From: Silurus meridionalis | Taxonomy: Eukaryota > Chordata > Actinopteri > Siluriformes > Siluridae | Reading direction: 5' to 3' | DNA length: 64,000 nt | NCBI RefSeq assembly: GCF_014805685.1 | Contig: NC_060892.1 | Location: forward strand, 9,815,490-9,879,489 | Part shown: piece after piece, positions 42,108-55,721 of the stretch | How positions within the stretch are numbered: the stretch's first letter is position 1 | Layout: each line of letters opens with the position of its first letter | Translations under genes and position numbers: made by a program | Notes under the pieces: model-generated | Told to the model about the DNA's origin: nothing | Database searches by the model: none | What the model saw: the letters and a program-made list of their open reading frames with translations, nothing else

Positions 42108-42603
42108 CTCATAAGACCAGACGCATTGCACCCCGGCAAATCGGCGCACGCATCGTCCCACCTCCACGTCCTCATGTGTGGTGTACATCTCCTGCAGGCA
42201 CTGGCGGATGTGAGGCACCATCCTGCGCAGCACCTCGCGGCTCATGATGACGCCCGGACCTCCCATGCAGAAGTTCTCGCCGGGCTCCAGCGCCAGCTTT
42301 CCCAGCTCGTCACGAGCGCCCATCCCCGTCTGGCCCAAGAAAATGGCCTCGCTGCTGTTCAGGCTCCTCAGGAAGCTCTCGAGGCGTTCGCTCTTGATGT
42401 AGACGTCGTCATCGGCGCGCATGAACCACTCGAACCGGTCCAGGTAGTGGTCGTGCATGTACTTGAGCATCATGAAGGACTTCTTCTGCGGAGGGTACGA
42501 GTCGTCCACGTTCTTCAGGGCCACGATCGGGATGGGGATGGACGTGTCCGAACCCTCGCTAGAGAAGAACTCCACTTTGCCTGGAATGCTCTGAGCCCAG
42601 GTC
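42108..42603 (-). CDS. chsy1: chsy1 coding exon 2
   Basis: The acceptor is TATTGTGCAG. The 496-bp exon encodes TWAQSIPGKVEFFSSEGSD through AGVQCVWSYE, including the DDD motif. The donor is TATGAG|GTGAGC (phase 0). The overlapping 184-codon plus-strand reading frame is its antisense shadow. Confidence 0.97.
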
Positions 42604-44806
42604 CTGCACAATACATCAAGATGACAAGATAAAATCATAAAATGTTAAAATGTGTGTAAATGAAGGAAAAAGTGTAAAAGAAATGCAACTGAAGCCAATT
42701 AAAATGAAGTAGTTCTGCCTATTGCCGCGTTGTTTTGTGTTTGTGACAGCAGCCGTCACATACGATCAAAGTGAAAACGATCCACGGGCGGCAGCAGATG
42801 CAGTAGAGCACTGAATTGCTCAGAGGGGAGTCCGGATGGACAGGATTGCGAAATCCAACCAACATTTGTCGGGCGTCACAGCTGGACAAAAAAGTAATAC
42901 GAACCACTGGAGTGTGGAACAGAACGTAATCAGAAAGAAATAAAACTAATGTATTTTAATCGGCGTTACAAAACAGTCAGTGTCATCTGATCGCTCGCCA
43001 TGACAACCACAGAACTGAGTGCTCTCTAGTACAACACTGAAAACTTAAACTGACTGAGGTCAAGTGAATCGTTAGTGATTTAACTCAATAAAAAAAAGAG
43101 TCACAAAAGTCTTGTTTTGAGCCACTAGAGCAGAAAGTTAACCTAATATTTCCAAAAGTCGCAGCATAATTCTGCAAAAATACAAAATTCGACGAGAAAA
43201 TGACTTGAACCAGAGATGTAAAGCTTTGTTCCTGTGATACACGGCCCAATTTGCTGAAGGCACAGTTGAATTTTTCTCTGGTGTGGTAAACTTTCCCATG
43301 AGGAACACAGATTGTGCTGCTTTGCCCACATGAAACCTGGGCATGTCTCAAACACAGATTACATAAATAGTGTTTGATGTGGATTAGGTTCCTCATAAAA
43401 CTACCTTTTTTTTTTTTTTTTTTTCATTTTCTTGACAGAAAAGCAAACAAAGCCAATTGTACACAACAGTGCTCATGTATAATTGTTTCCCTGGGCGTTT
43501 TCTTAGCTCCAACAACTTTTTGGGCCTCGTGGAGACCTCGTAAAGGAAGTAAAGAGTTTCCAGCTTAAACAGTAGGAGCTCAACACTGGGAGACTGCACT
43601 ATAAAAAAATAAATAAATAAATAAATAAAAAATTAAATAAAACAGTGGTCTACAATTTCAAGGCCACCTTTCAGACAGTCTTTTTGCAAAAATGTATTTA
43701 AAAAAAAAATTAATTTAACTAGTTTAGGATCCATTTGAGGCAAAAGAACTCAAGACTTGTGAGTCTGATTTCAGGCCTAAAGACTTCCTTGTGACAGCAT
43801 GTGAGCATAATTACAATTTCAAGAGTATGTTTTCTTTACTCAAGTTTTATTTTTAGCTTTAAAAATAAAAATAAAAAACACGTGTGCTTAAACTAATGAT
43901 CTTACGCATGGACTACTAGGGATCGTTTCATTTTAGAAATTATACACTTTTTTTTTTAACTGTCTAGTTTTAGGATGGGTTTTTTTTGTTTCTATTTTGC
44001 ACAGCTGGAGTTGAATTTTCCTTTTGGACCTCTCCGTGACATTATTACTCAGTACCACTTGTGATTTGGTCGGTCTGCTGAATTCCTGCGTTAGTGGATG
44101 CATGTAGACTACACAATGGTGGCGTGAAAGTGGAAAGACGCTGCACAGAACGCAGGATTAAAACTGCTTTGCTTGCACTTTTCATAAATAAATGAACCTC
44201 GAATTACAAGGTGGCTGTGATCACAGTTGTGTAAAAAATGTTTTCTACACCAACTTGTATACACTATTAGACCTCATTAACCGGTCATAATACTACTTAT
44301 ACCAGGTGTGTTGATCTCTGATCCTGTACATTTATAGCCACTACTCATTGAAGCCTGTAGTGTAGCCGCCTTGCATATCTATGGGAAGACTAAGAGGAAT
44401 TTCAGTTCATGTACAGGGTTCCTCCAGGTCCCCCGGTTTCCTCCCACCTCACTGAAGGTGAAACTGCAAGTCTAAATGAGATGTGAATGTATGTGTGTGT
44501 GTGTGTGTGTATGTGTGTGTGTTGCCTCCATGCAGTGTGTTCTGTATTCCCATCTCACTCCCTGATATCCTGGGAGCGGCTCTGTAACCAGGATTCAGGA
44601 GGTTACTCAGGATGAATGAATAAAAGAATGACTCAAACTAGACACAGTCCAAATCACGTGCTGATCCATTTCTACAAGAAGGTCCACAAATCTCAAGGTT
44701 TTGAAGGCATATCATGATCATAGGCACACATTTAATATCACAAGAACTGAAATTTCTTTCCCTCTGTTTTTCTTTTTGTGGAGAATCAAGCAGCATGCAA
44801 TTTTCC

Positions 44807-44866
<60 letters not shown>

Positions 44867-45260
44867 CCCCCCCCGGTTCGGACTGATGGCAGTGTCTGGC
44901 ACGGCGTTGTTCCCGGCGCGCTCGCTCTCATTCTTTCACTCACCTATACGCCGCCACGGCGCGGTTGTTCAGGTATTTCTGCGCGGTCATGACGCCCACG
45001 AAGAGGAAATTGTGGCTACTCTGGACGGCTTTCTCGGTGGGCAGCATGCCGCTCCCCTGCGCCGGCCACCTCATCCCGCCGCCGCGCTCTCTCCTCAGCG
45101 GGCCGCCGATGCCGCAGCCTCCCCCGGCGCTCGCACTGCGCCTCTGCCCGGCTTTCTTCAGCTCCGTGGCGCGGGGTAAGATCAACCTGGAAGCCAGAGT
45201 GAAGCCCACTACCAAACCCAAAAGCACACTAAACCATGCTCTTCGACTTCGGGCTGCCAT
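42108..45260 (-). CDS. chsy1: Chondroitin sulfate synthase 1 (chsy1), exons 1 and 2; remainder beyond window
   Basis: CHSY1 is a type II Golgi membrane enzyme that extends chondroitin by adding GlcA and GalNAc alternately. Exons 45260-44944 and 42603-42108 join through an arginine codon (AG|G) to give about 271 residues of a family near 800. The N-terminus MAARSRRAWFSVLLGLVVGF carries the signal-anchor helix (about residues 9-27). NFLFVGVMTAQKYL opens the glucuronyltransferase-like (GT31) domain. The metal-binding DDD motif is in WFMRADDDVYIK (about residues 170-172), followed by FCMGGPGVIMSREVLRRMVP and the conserved EDVEVGRCVRRFAGVQCVW. The GalNAc-transferase (GT7) domain would be in the last exon, past position 1. 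The three-exon layout agrees with the human gene as known. Confidence 0.97.
44340..44620. mobile_element. SINE-like segment in chsy1 intron 1
   Basis: Phrases such as TTCCTCCAGGTCCCCCGGTT, ATCCTGGGAGCGGCTCTG and a closing GGATGAATGAATAAAAGAAT are characteristic of a fish SINE tail. An internal (GT)n has expanded (about 44490-44521). Confidence 0.45.
44808..44866. repeat. (GT)n microsatellite close to chsy1 exon 1
   Basis: About 29 GT units followed by a C-run. On the chsy1 strand it is (CA)n starting about 80 bases into intron 1. Confidence 0.97.
44944..45260 (-). CDS. chsy1: chsy1 coding exon 1
   Basis: The start ATG has G at -3 and G at +4. The exon encodes a membrane anchor, a variable Gly/Arg-rich stem (ASAGGGCGIGGPLRRERGG) and the start of the catalytic region, ending AVAAY plus AG. 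The donor is TATAG|GTGAGT. The stem diverges from the human stem while both flanks are conserved. Confidence 0.97.
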
Positions 45261-45850
45261 TCCACCCCCAAAAATATATAAATATATATCTTTAAATATA
45301 AAAAATATCTATATGGAGGGAGAGAGAAAGCGAGTCTGTCGGTTGTGTGTGTGTAAGTAAACGTGTCTCTAGGCCGGTGTGAAAGTGCAGCCCCCCGCTG
45401 GAACCCCGGCTCGCACTCACACTCACTCTCTCATGGTAGCAAAAGCGTCTACTGCCACTGAAGCCGTGGCTTCTCGCCACATACCCGCTCTGAACTACGT
45501 CCTCCTCCGCTTACCCATCTAACCTTAACGCATTCCTCGGTCGTGCGAAAACAAATTACAGCCCTCGGGGCATAAAAGATTTACGGCGTCCACGCAGCGA
45601 GCAGCATCCCCATTCTTCCTGCCTTAGCGGGCCATTGTGAGGAGCGACTGAGGTGCTGGGCGCTTCGCAGCGACGCGGCTGCTTCTTCTTCTTCGGCGTC
45701 TTCGCCTTTTTCCTCCCCCCACTTTTTTTCTCTCTCTCGGTTGTTCTTCTTCTGCGGTGTGGGATTGAAGAAGGGTCGCGCCCCCTAGTGGTCCGCACAC
45801 GCGGCTTGACGTTGGACCCACAATTGTAGATGCTCGCGTGACCTACAGCG
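45261..45850 (-). promoter_or_regulatory. chsy1: chsy1 5'UTR and CpG-rich promoter region
   Basis: The region directly upstream of the chsy1 ATG changes from AT-rich (45275-45315) to GC/CpG-rich, with a homopurine run on the gene strand (about 45675-45740). It contains a CTCF-like core at 45778-45791. No TATA box at an obvious distance was seen. The transcription start cannot be fixed from sequence alone. Confidence 0.55.
45778..45791 (-). promoter_or_regulatory. CTCF-like core motif upstream of chsy1
   Basis: The minus strand reads CCACTAGGGGGCGC, a full match to the known vertebrate CTCF core (CCASYAGRKGGCRS). Occupancy is not shown by sequence. Confidence 0.5.
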
Positions 45851-46854
45851 CGTTTCGAGGTCGATCTTTGTGTTTGAACATTTATTTGATTTTTTTTCTT
45901 GTCCAATCAAATTGCACTTCTAGCAGGATCTTTACAGATGATTAAATATTGATATTTTGAAGTATATTGAAGTACTGATATTTCATCGCTGAATTTGTTT
46001 CAGGTGTTTCAGGTGCATGCAGATGGTTTTTCGAAAAAGATGTAATTGATGGTGAATATTATTGTTACAATGGGTAAATATCATATACATAAAAGCAAGT
46101 AGAATAACAGTAAACCTTTTATAAACTGTTTTGAAAATGAATGTAAAAAATACATAGTGTGTTTAAAACAATTTAACTTTGAACTGTGTTTCCTATGTAA
46201 GTTTTGTAAATTGGTATTGTTTAATAACAAAAAAAAAAATAAAAACATAAAAAGTGACCTACAGTGCATCCTTCTTTTACTCAAAATTATCCAAACAATA
46301 TCCCCTAATGACAATGTGAAAGAAGTGTGTCTGAATGTATTAAAGAAAAAAAAAAGTGTTACGTGGCCATCTGAAAATGAAGATCTGTTTAAAATTATTT
46401 AAGACCTAAAAAAGGGCGAATGTGAGACTTTTTAATGCCTAAAATAAAGATTTTTAAATTTTCGACTTTTTAAGATCCCGGAAACCCTGCAAACACACTC
46501 AAACTGGAGACCTTGCGGCTGTGAGGTGGAAATGCTTCCTGCTGCACCGTCATGTGTTATGTATTTCTCCCTATATGTATTATACCCTTTGTGGAACAAG
46601 ACCTTGTCATAGTATAGGAGCTTGTGTACTTATTAAACCTCCCAGTAGGACCACTCTGGTGAACAGATTCGAGGCGAGAGGTCAGAAAATTAGCAGTTTT
46701 AAAGCTTATTATGAAAGGTACAAAAAAAAAAAAAAAAGGCCATAAGGATTAGGGAGCCACTGCTGGGGCATATCCCAGTCAAGAACTGGCAGAACTGTCA
46801 AATGATCAGCCCTCTGTCATGAGTTAGAATGATCACACGGATTGTCAGGTAAAT

Positions 46855-47103
46855 TTACAGAGAGACTTCAGGGATTGCTTGTGAGCATGTGGAGGAAAAT
46901 ACAATGACAAACCAAGTGAGGCCAGCGGCATCAAGCCCGGTTTTCAATTCCTCTATCATTTTGGCAGTCGCAAGAAGCTGTGACTGAAAGTCTAGCAGAA
47001 CCTGCCATGACAGTAACCCTAGGACACACTGACAAACACTACTGTGCTTCAACCTGTAAAAATAAATGATTTTCCAAAGAACTTTCCTGAGTGGCCGAAG
47101 CAA
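46855..47103 (-). mobile_element. Possible LINE-derived fragment, opposite strand
   Basis: An 82-codon minus-strand frame contains ELKTGLDAAGLTWF, weakly like the EMLKALDAAGLSWL segment just upstream of reverse transcriptase motifs in fish LINEs. The match is short, and the orientation is opposite to the fragment at 47440, so the call is tentative. Confidence 0.25.
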
Positions 47104-47439
47104 AAGCAGTCGCAGAATCGAAATCTGCAGCAGGTAAAGGGGGTCTTTGCAGAGAATGTTCTGGCCAAACCTTTATCGCCTCAGCAGGGTGAAAGGAGAC
47201 AAAGCACAAGCTCTGTTAAGCCAGTGTGGGGGAGTGTTGACCTCTACTGGAGTTATGGTTTAGTAATGCAAGAATTTAAAGTAAACTCTTAAATCATTTG
47301 TGAAGTCAATCTTATAGCAACAAGGTGTTGGAAGTATGTGATTCAACTGCAAATGTAAAAGGAGCTAAAGCCAGAATTGTCTGGCTTTGTGTAGCCTTTT
47401 CAATGTATCCTGAAAATGTTCCAGTTCTAAAGAAATGTA

Positions 47440-47575
47440 TTCATCAGCCTCCCATGCAAAATCTACGCCAGGGTTCTAGAGAAGAGGCTCAGTCCGATAG
47501 CTGAACCTAAAATGGAAAATAAAGCATTGCAGGTTTCACTCAGGGTATGGAACATTAAACTAGCTATTTACTTTT
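47440..47575 (+). mobile_element. Non-LTR retrotransposon reverse-transcriptase fragment
   Basis: The plus strand encodes KIYARVLEKRLSPIAEPKM, resembling the (G/C)K(V/I)Y(S/A)RVLERRLRPIVEPRI segment of fish LINE reverse transcriptases. After it the similarity fades and stops appear. It is a dead fragment. Confidence 0.55.
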
Positions 47576-48253
47576 GCACAACTTTATAAGGAGTCAATGG
47601 ACTACATATTTCTAGTCCACATTTCATTGTTATTTAAAAAAAAAAAAAAAAGCATGATGTTAGCAACACTAAATGGACTCCCAACATCTGAACATTTCAC
47701 TGCTGAGCATGAAGGACATGATTCTCTCATGGAAAGAAGTGAGATGTTCCCATGTAAATGTTTAAGTAAGTCTCATTGAATGAAGAACTTACACCAGCTG
47801 GAGAGATATTTCAGAGTTGGCTTTTGGAATATCCCAGAAAGAGAAACTTTGGCTAGACATGTGTCCGGCCTGAACCGTCTCAGCCTTGTGCCACCACAAT
47901 CCCAACCACAAAAGGAAAGTTCTAATTCTATTATTATTGTTGGTGTTCTGTAAGGAGTGTTCATTCAATATTCATCCAAAATCTCCCAAACTACACGCAA
48001 TTTATTACCTACCCAATTCCTTTTATTTTGCACACCAAGCAATCTTCTCCTTCTCCTAAACCAAGTGCCAAGTATTTGGTATTTAAATTTGATTTCATTT
48101 TGATACAGCGCATGAATGTTTTTTCTCTGCAAGTCTCTCTAATATTCAGCAAAAAAAAAGTCTGCGCATCCCTACAACTATTTAGAAAACAGATCATGTA
48201 CGCTGGGGAGATGAAAATCACCTTCGCAGTTATTTCAATGCGCTATCTGTTAT

Positions 48254-48266
48254 CGCCATCTAGTGG
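48254..48266 (-). promoter_or_regulatory. CTCF-like core motif between chsy1 and the CA array
   Basis: The minus strand reads CCACTAGATGGCG, a good match to the CTCF core, in the same orientation as the motif at 45778. Confidence 0.4.
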
Positions 48267-48567
48267 CGGAAATGCTACAGCACATTATCAGCATCGGGGA
48301 AACCGTAAACACGTCACCAGAAAACTTCACTGATATTTATATTGCTCAAATTCGGCCAAAAACTATATTTTCTTATCAAAAAGAACATGAGATTTAAAGC
48401 CTTTTTTAATCATGAAAAGTTTACAAGTACAGAAAAGACACTTAAAGGTAGTTTAAGACTGTAGCACACTTTGTTTTCTATTTTTACAAGATTTATCCTT
48501 CTCTATGAGGCCATGTGTCCTCACAAAGAACTGTTTGCAGGTCCAAAGAAAAGTTTTACCCAATTGG

Positions 48568-48790
48568 AATATAGTACCAGTCAAAAGTCTGGAAACGCCT
48601 GCAAATAAAGCGGTTTTCCATTTCTACCGGTCCCTCCTTAAATCCGAATAACATTGAAGAAATTTTTTATATTGCATTATTATGTGGTTCCCAAGAGAAG
48701 CCAAACTGCATTTAAATTAATTATTAATACAAAACTCTTTGAGATGATGCACATAATACAATCTATTGTGTCCAAACATTTCATTTACAC
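48568..48790. mobile_element. Tc1-like terminal sequence remnant
   Basis: The sequence ACCAGTCAAAAGTCTGGA at about 48586 resembles the widespread terminal repeat of fish Tc1-like elements (ACCAGTCAAAAGTTTGGACA). The rest is degraded, and the segment runs to within about 40 bases of the CA array. Confidence 0.45.
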
Positions 48791-48828
48791 AACAGCATTT
48801 TAATGTTTCAATGCATTGGGATCACACA

Positions 48829-53393
<4,565 letters not shown>

Positions 53394-53600
53394 GGTGACG
53401 AGTGTCACAAGAAACAAAAACAAACCGTTTCTTGTGTTTGCTGTAAACGAATATATTACGGGATTATTAATCCATTACACGTCAATTTTACGACGCACCT
53501 ACGAGCAAAAGTTGCCCGAACCCGGATTTCTAGCTACTATAGCAGCAATCCAAACCGGATATCCGGGTGACGTGTCGTAGGAGAGGGGGCGGGGCTTCCA
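53394..53600 (-). promoter_or_regulatory. selenos: selenos promoter with UPRE/ERSE-like site and GC box
   Basis: Upstream of the selenos ATG are TGACGTG (53568-53574), the core bound by ATF6/XBP1 in unfolded-protein-response elements and also by CREB-type factors, and a GC box GGGGGCGGGG (53585-53594). Mammalian SELENOS is known to be ER-stress inducible, so an ER-stress element here fits the gene. No TATA box was seen. Confidence 0.5.
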
Positions 53601-53954
53601 GAGCCTCTTTATTTCAGCGCCATGCTTTATAGCCAAGTAGTATTTACTATTATATTCTGTTATTAGAGTTTACTGATATTATTTAAAATATTATTACTGC
53701 AGTAAGTAAGAAATAATCTCAGCAATAATCCTTCAAATCCCAACACCACCAAGATGCCTGCAGGGCCTCTCAACCAGGCTCTTAACCCTCAACAAAACCC
53801 TCCCTTTTGTATTGCACTTGAATTTCTTTTAAAGGCCAACTGTTGCATCTGCAAACATTGTATTTACTCACAAAGTTTTGCAAATGTTTTATTTATTGAC
53901 TAAAAGTGCACCACGTGTAAGTTTTATAGGTAGATCCGGTAAAGGCCCTTTTAC

Positions 53955-54150
53955 TTTCTCATGTACTTTACAGCACAGTGAAATTCATACTTTGCATATC
54001 CCAGTGATGATAGAGAGCTGGGGTCAGAGCACAGGGTCAGCCATGATACAGAGCCCCTGGGGCACAGAAGGTTAAAAGTGGCAGATTGGCAATACTGGAG
54101 CTTGAACTCCCACCCCTCCGATTAGTAACCACTGAGCTACCACTTCCCTA
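53955..54150 (-). mobile_element. tRNA-derived SINE copy in the selenos-snrpa1 spacer
   Basis: On the minus strand it reads GGTAGCTCAGTGGTTACTAA, then a B-box-like GGAGTTCAAGCTCC, and later GGGGCTCTGTATCATGGCTG and CCCAGCTCTCTATC. These are the order and phrases of the SINE at 30385, read in reverse. Confidence 0.65.
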
Positions 54151-54159
54151 TAGACAGAT

Positions 54160-54627
54160 ACACTAATCAGGCGTAGCATTACGACCACCTGTCTAATATT
54201 GTGTTGGTCCCAATTTTGCTGCCAAAACAGTCCTGACCCTTCCAGCATTAACAGCATTACTTCTTCAGCAATTTGAGCTCCAGTAGTTTGTCCGTTGGAT
54301 CAGACCACACATGCTAGACTTTGCTTCCCCAAGTGCATCAATGAGCCTTGGCTGCCCATGACCCTGTCGCCCGGTTCACCACTGTCCCTTCCTAGAACCA
54401 CTTTTGATAGATACTGACCACTGCAGACATGGAACACAAAACAAGAGTGCAGTTTTGGAGATGCTCTGACCCTGTCGTCCAGCCGTCACAATCTGGCCCA
54501 ATTTTCCTGCTTCTGACATCAAAATCAATGTTCACTTGTTGCCTAATACTGTATCTCCCACCCACTGACCAGTGCCATGATGAAGTGATGATCACTGTTA
54601 TTCACTCACCGGTATGTTACAATGTTA
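54160..54627 (+). mobile_element. Non-autonomous DNA transposon, family B, copy 2
   Basis: It starts ACTAATCAGGCGTAGCATTA and includes CACCTGTCTAATATTGTGTT and TTGATAGATACTGACCACTG. It ends near GTATGTTACAATGTTACGG, a loose inverted match to its start. It sits beside the SINE at 53955. Confidence 0.6.
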
Positions 54628-54636
54628 CGGATGTAT

Positions 54637-55268
54637 AGATAGTAGGTCGGTCAATCAATGAAAAATATTAAATCGTGATTAATCACATAACTGTCATGAG
54701 TTGACAGTCGCTGTGTTTTTTTTTTTGTTTTTTTTTAAATCTGTTCTAGGTACTGCAACCCTAAACATAACATTTAATACTTTTCAAGTTTTTAATACTC
54801 TAATTGACATGGCTATGGACAAATATGGATGCTTTCTGCAAATGTTTATTATAAGTGAAACCATCCTCTACATAGAGAATAAAGAACAAAATATGAAATG
54901 TTTTAAAATGTTTTAAATTATGAAACTCATCAGGACACCAAAAAGAACTTTTGCTGTTTTTCTACACGGACGGATTTAATTGACGAATGTGTGCACCATG
55001 GTGGATTTTGATGCTGGTTCTGAGACTTGGCGCAACAGGAAAACAAATGTTTAGTGATTACAATAAATTTTCGGTAGAATTGACTTATTTATTTAATACC
55101 AGAGTAAAGAATTGACTTTGTGAATAAATGTGTTGCATTGAAGGTTTTAATTTTGCCTCATATTTAAATCTTTTTTTTATTTTTATAAAAATGGTAAAAA
55201 AAAAATGCATTAGTAAAATTTGTGCTGTAAAATTAACTCATTAACATGTTAATTTTGACAGCCCTAAT
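54637..55268. mobile_element. Non-autonomous DNA transposon remnant (GATTAATCAC / GACAGCCCTAATA type)
   Basis: AAATCGTGATTAATCACATA at the left, CTGACAAATATG-like internal phrases (ATGGACAAATATGGATGCTT) and TTAATTTTGACAGCCCTAAT at the right match a widespread fish element from memory. No coding capacity is seen. Confidence 0.45.
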
Positions 55269-55416
55269 AGACTAATAATATACTGGCCATGATATCAGAA
55301 ACCACACACATCATTAAGTATAAATGTACAGACTTTAGCTGATGTTTTAAATGAAATCTAACTGCGAATATATACAGGAGGATTCACGATGGTACGAAAC
55401 AAGAAGCAATCCGAAT

Positions 55417-55422
55417 TTTATT
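55417..55422 (-). terminator. Probable snrpa1 polyadenylation signal AATAAA
   Basis: TTTATT on the plus strand reads AATAAA on the snrpa1 strand, about 150 bases past the stop codon. It is the first canonical hexamer after the stop; cleavage would fall 10-30 bases further, in an A-rich plus-strand region. Confidence 0.6.
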
Positions 55423-55569
55423 TTAAATCACAAACAAAAAAAAGATAAAAAAAAGATCGAACACGTTTTTAAAAAAAGAAAAAAAAAAGAAAAAAAAAAA
55501 GAAAGAAAGCATACAAAGTACTCTGACCGAAATTTATACACAAACCTAAAAGAACCACCATTCATCAAA

Positions 55570-55721
55570 CTACGATCCATTAACATGCATGTCTTCCTCT
55601 CCGTTTTCCACTCCATCATCTTCCATGTCTTCCCCGCCGACAGCGCTGTACATCGACACAGTCTCCTGCACCCCCATTTCAGGCTCATCATCCTCTTCTT
55701 CCTCAACCATGCTCTGCGCAC
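55570..55721 (-). CDS. snrpa1: snrpa1 coding exon 9, acidic tail and stop
   Basis: The acceptor is GAATATTTCAG. The exon encodes a Glu/Asp-rich tail with MVEEEEDDEPEMG and GEDMEDDGVENGEEDMHV, ending NGS and TAG at 55572-55570. The human protein also ends in an acidic stretch and NGS but has a shorter tail. Confidence 0.93.

Larger units (their letters stand above)
42604..44943 (-). other. chsy1: chsy1 intron 1
   Basis: This GT-AG intron of 2,340 bp contains a T-run (about 43406-43424), an AAAT tract (about 43607-43629), a SINE-like segment (44340-44620) and a GT array close to exon 1. I see no exon or other gene. Confidence 0.9.
45851..48822. other. Intergenic or selenos 3' region: AT-rich, retroelement fragments, no selenos exon found
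   Basis: This is where selenos 3' exons were expected. It holds a SINE scrap (about 46490-46555), two LINE-like fragments (46855-47103 and 47440-47575), an A-run (47635-47651) and a Tc1-end-like stretch (48568-48790). I searched the minus strand for the conserved tryptophan-arginine-rich C-terminus and for a glycine-TGA-glycine-stop signature and found neither. Confidence 0.6.
53601..55416. other. selenos-snrpa1 intergenic spacer
   Basis: Nearly the whole spacer is mobile-element debris: a possible SINE-related piece at 53745-53830, then the elements at 53955, 54160 and 54637. No gene was seen. Confidence 0.6.

Noticed and set aside
42078..42632. 184-codon plus-strand frame
   Set aside because: It is the exact antisense of chsy1 exon 2, whose minus-strand translation is strongly family-like and has correct splice sites.
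47165..47200. In-frame TGA followed by GGC on the minus strand considered as a selenocysteine codon
   Set aside because: The residues before it bear no resemblance to the selenos C-terminus and the stop position does not fit.
47773..47964. Cys/Gly/Trp-rich minus frame (FCGWDCGG) considered as the missing selenos C-terminus
   Set aside because: It lacks the conserved order of the family (tryptophan-arginine block then Gly-Sec-Gly at the very end) and continues well past where the protein should stop.
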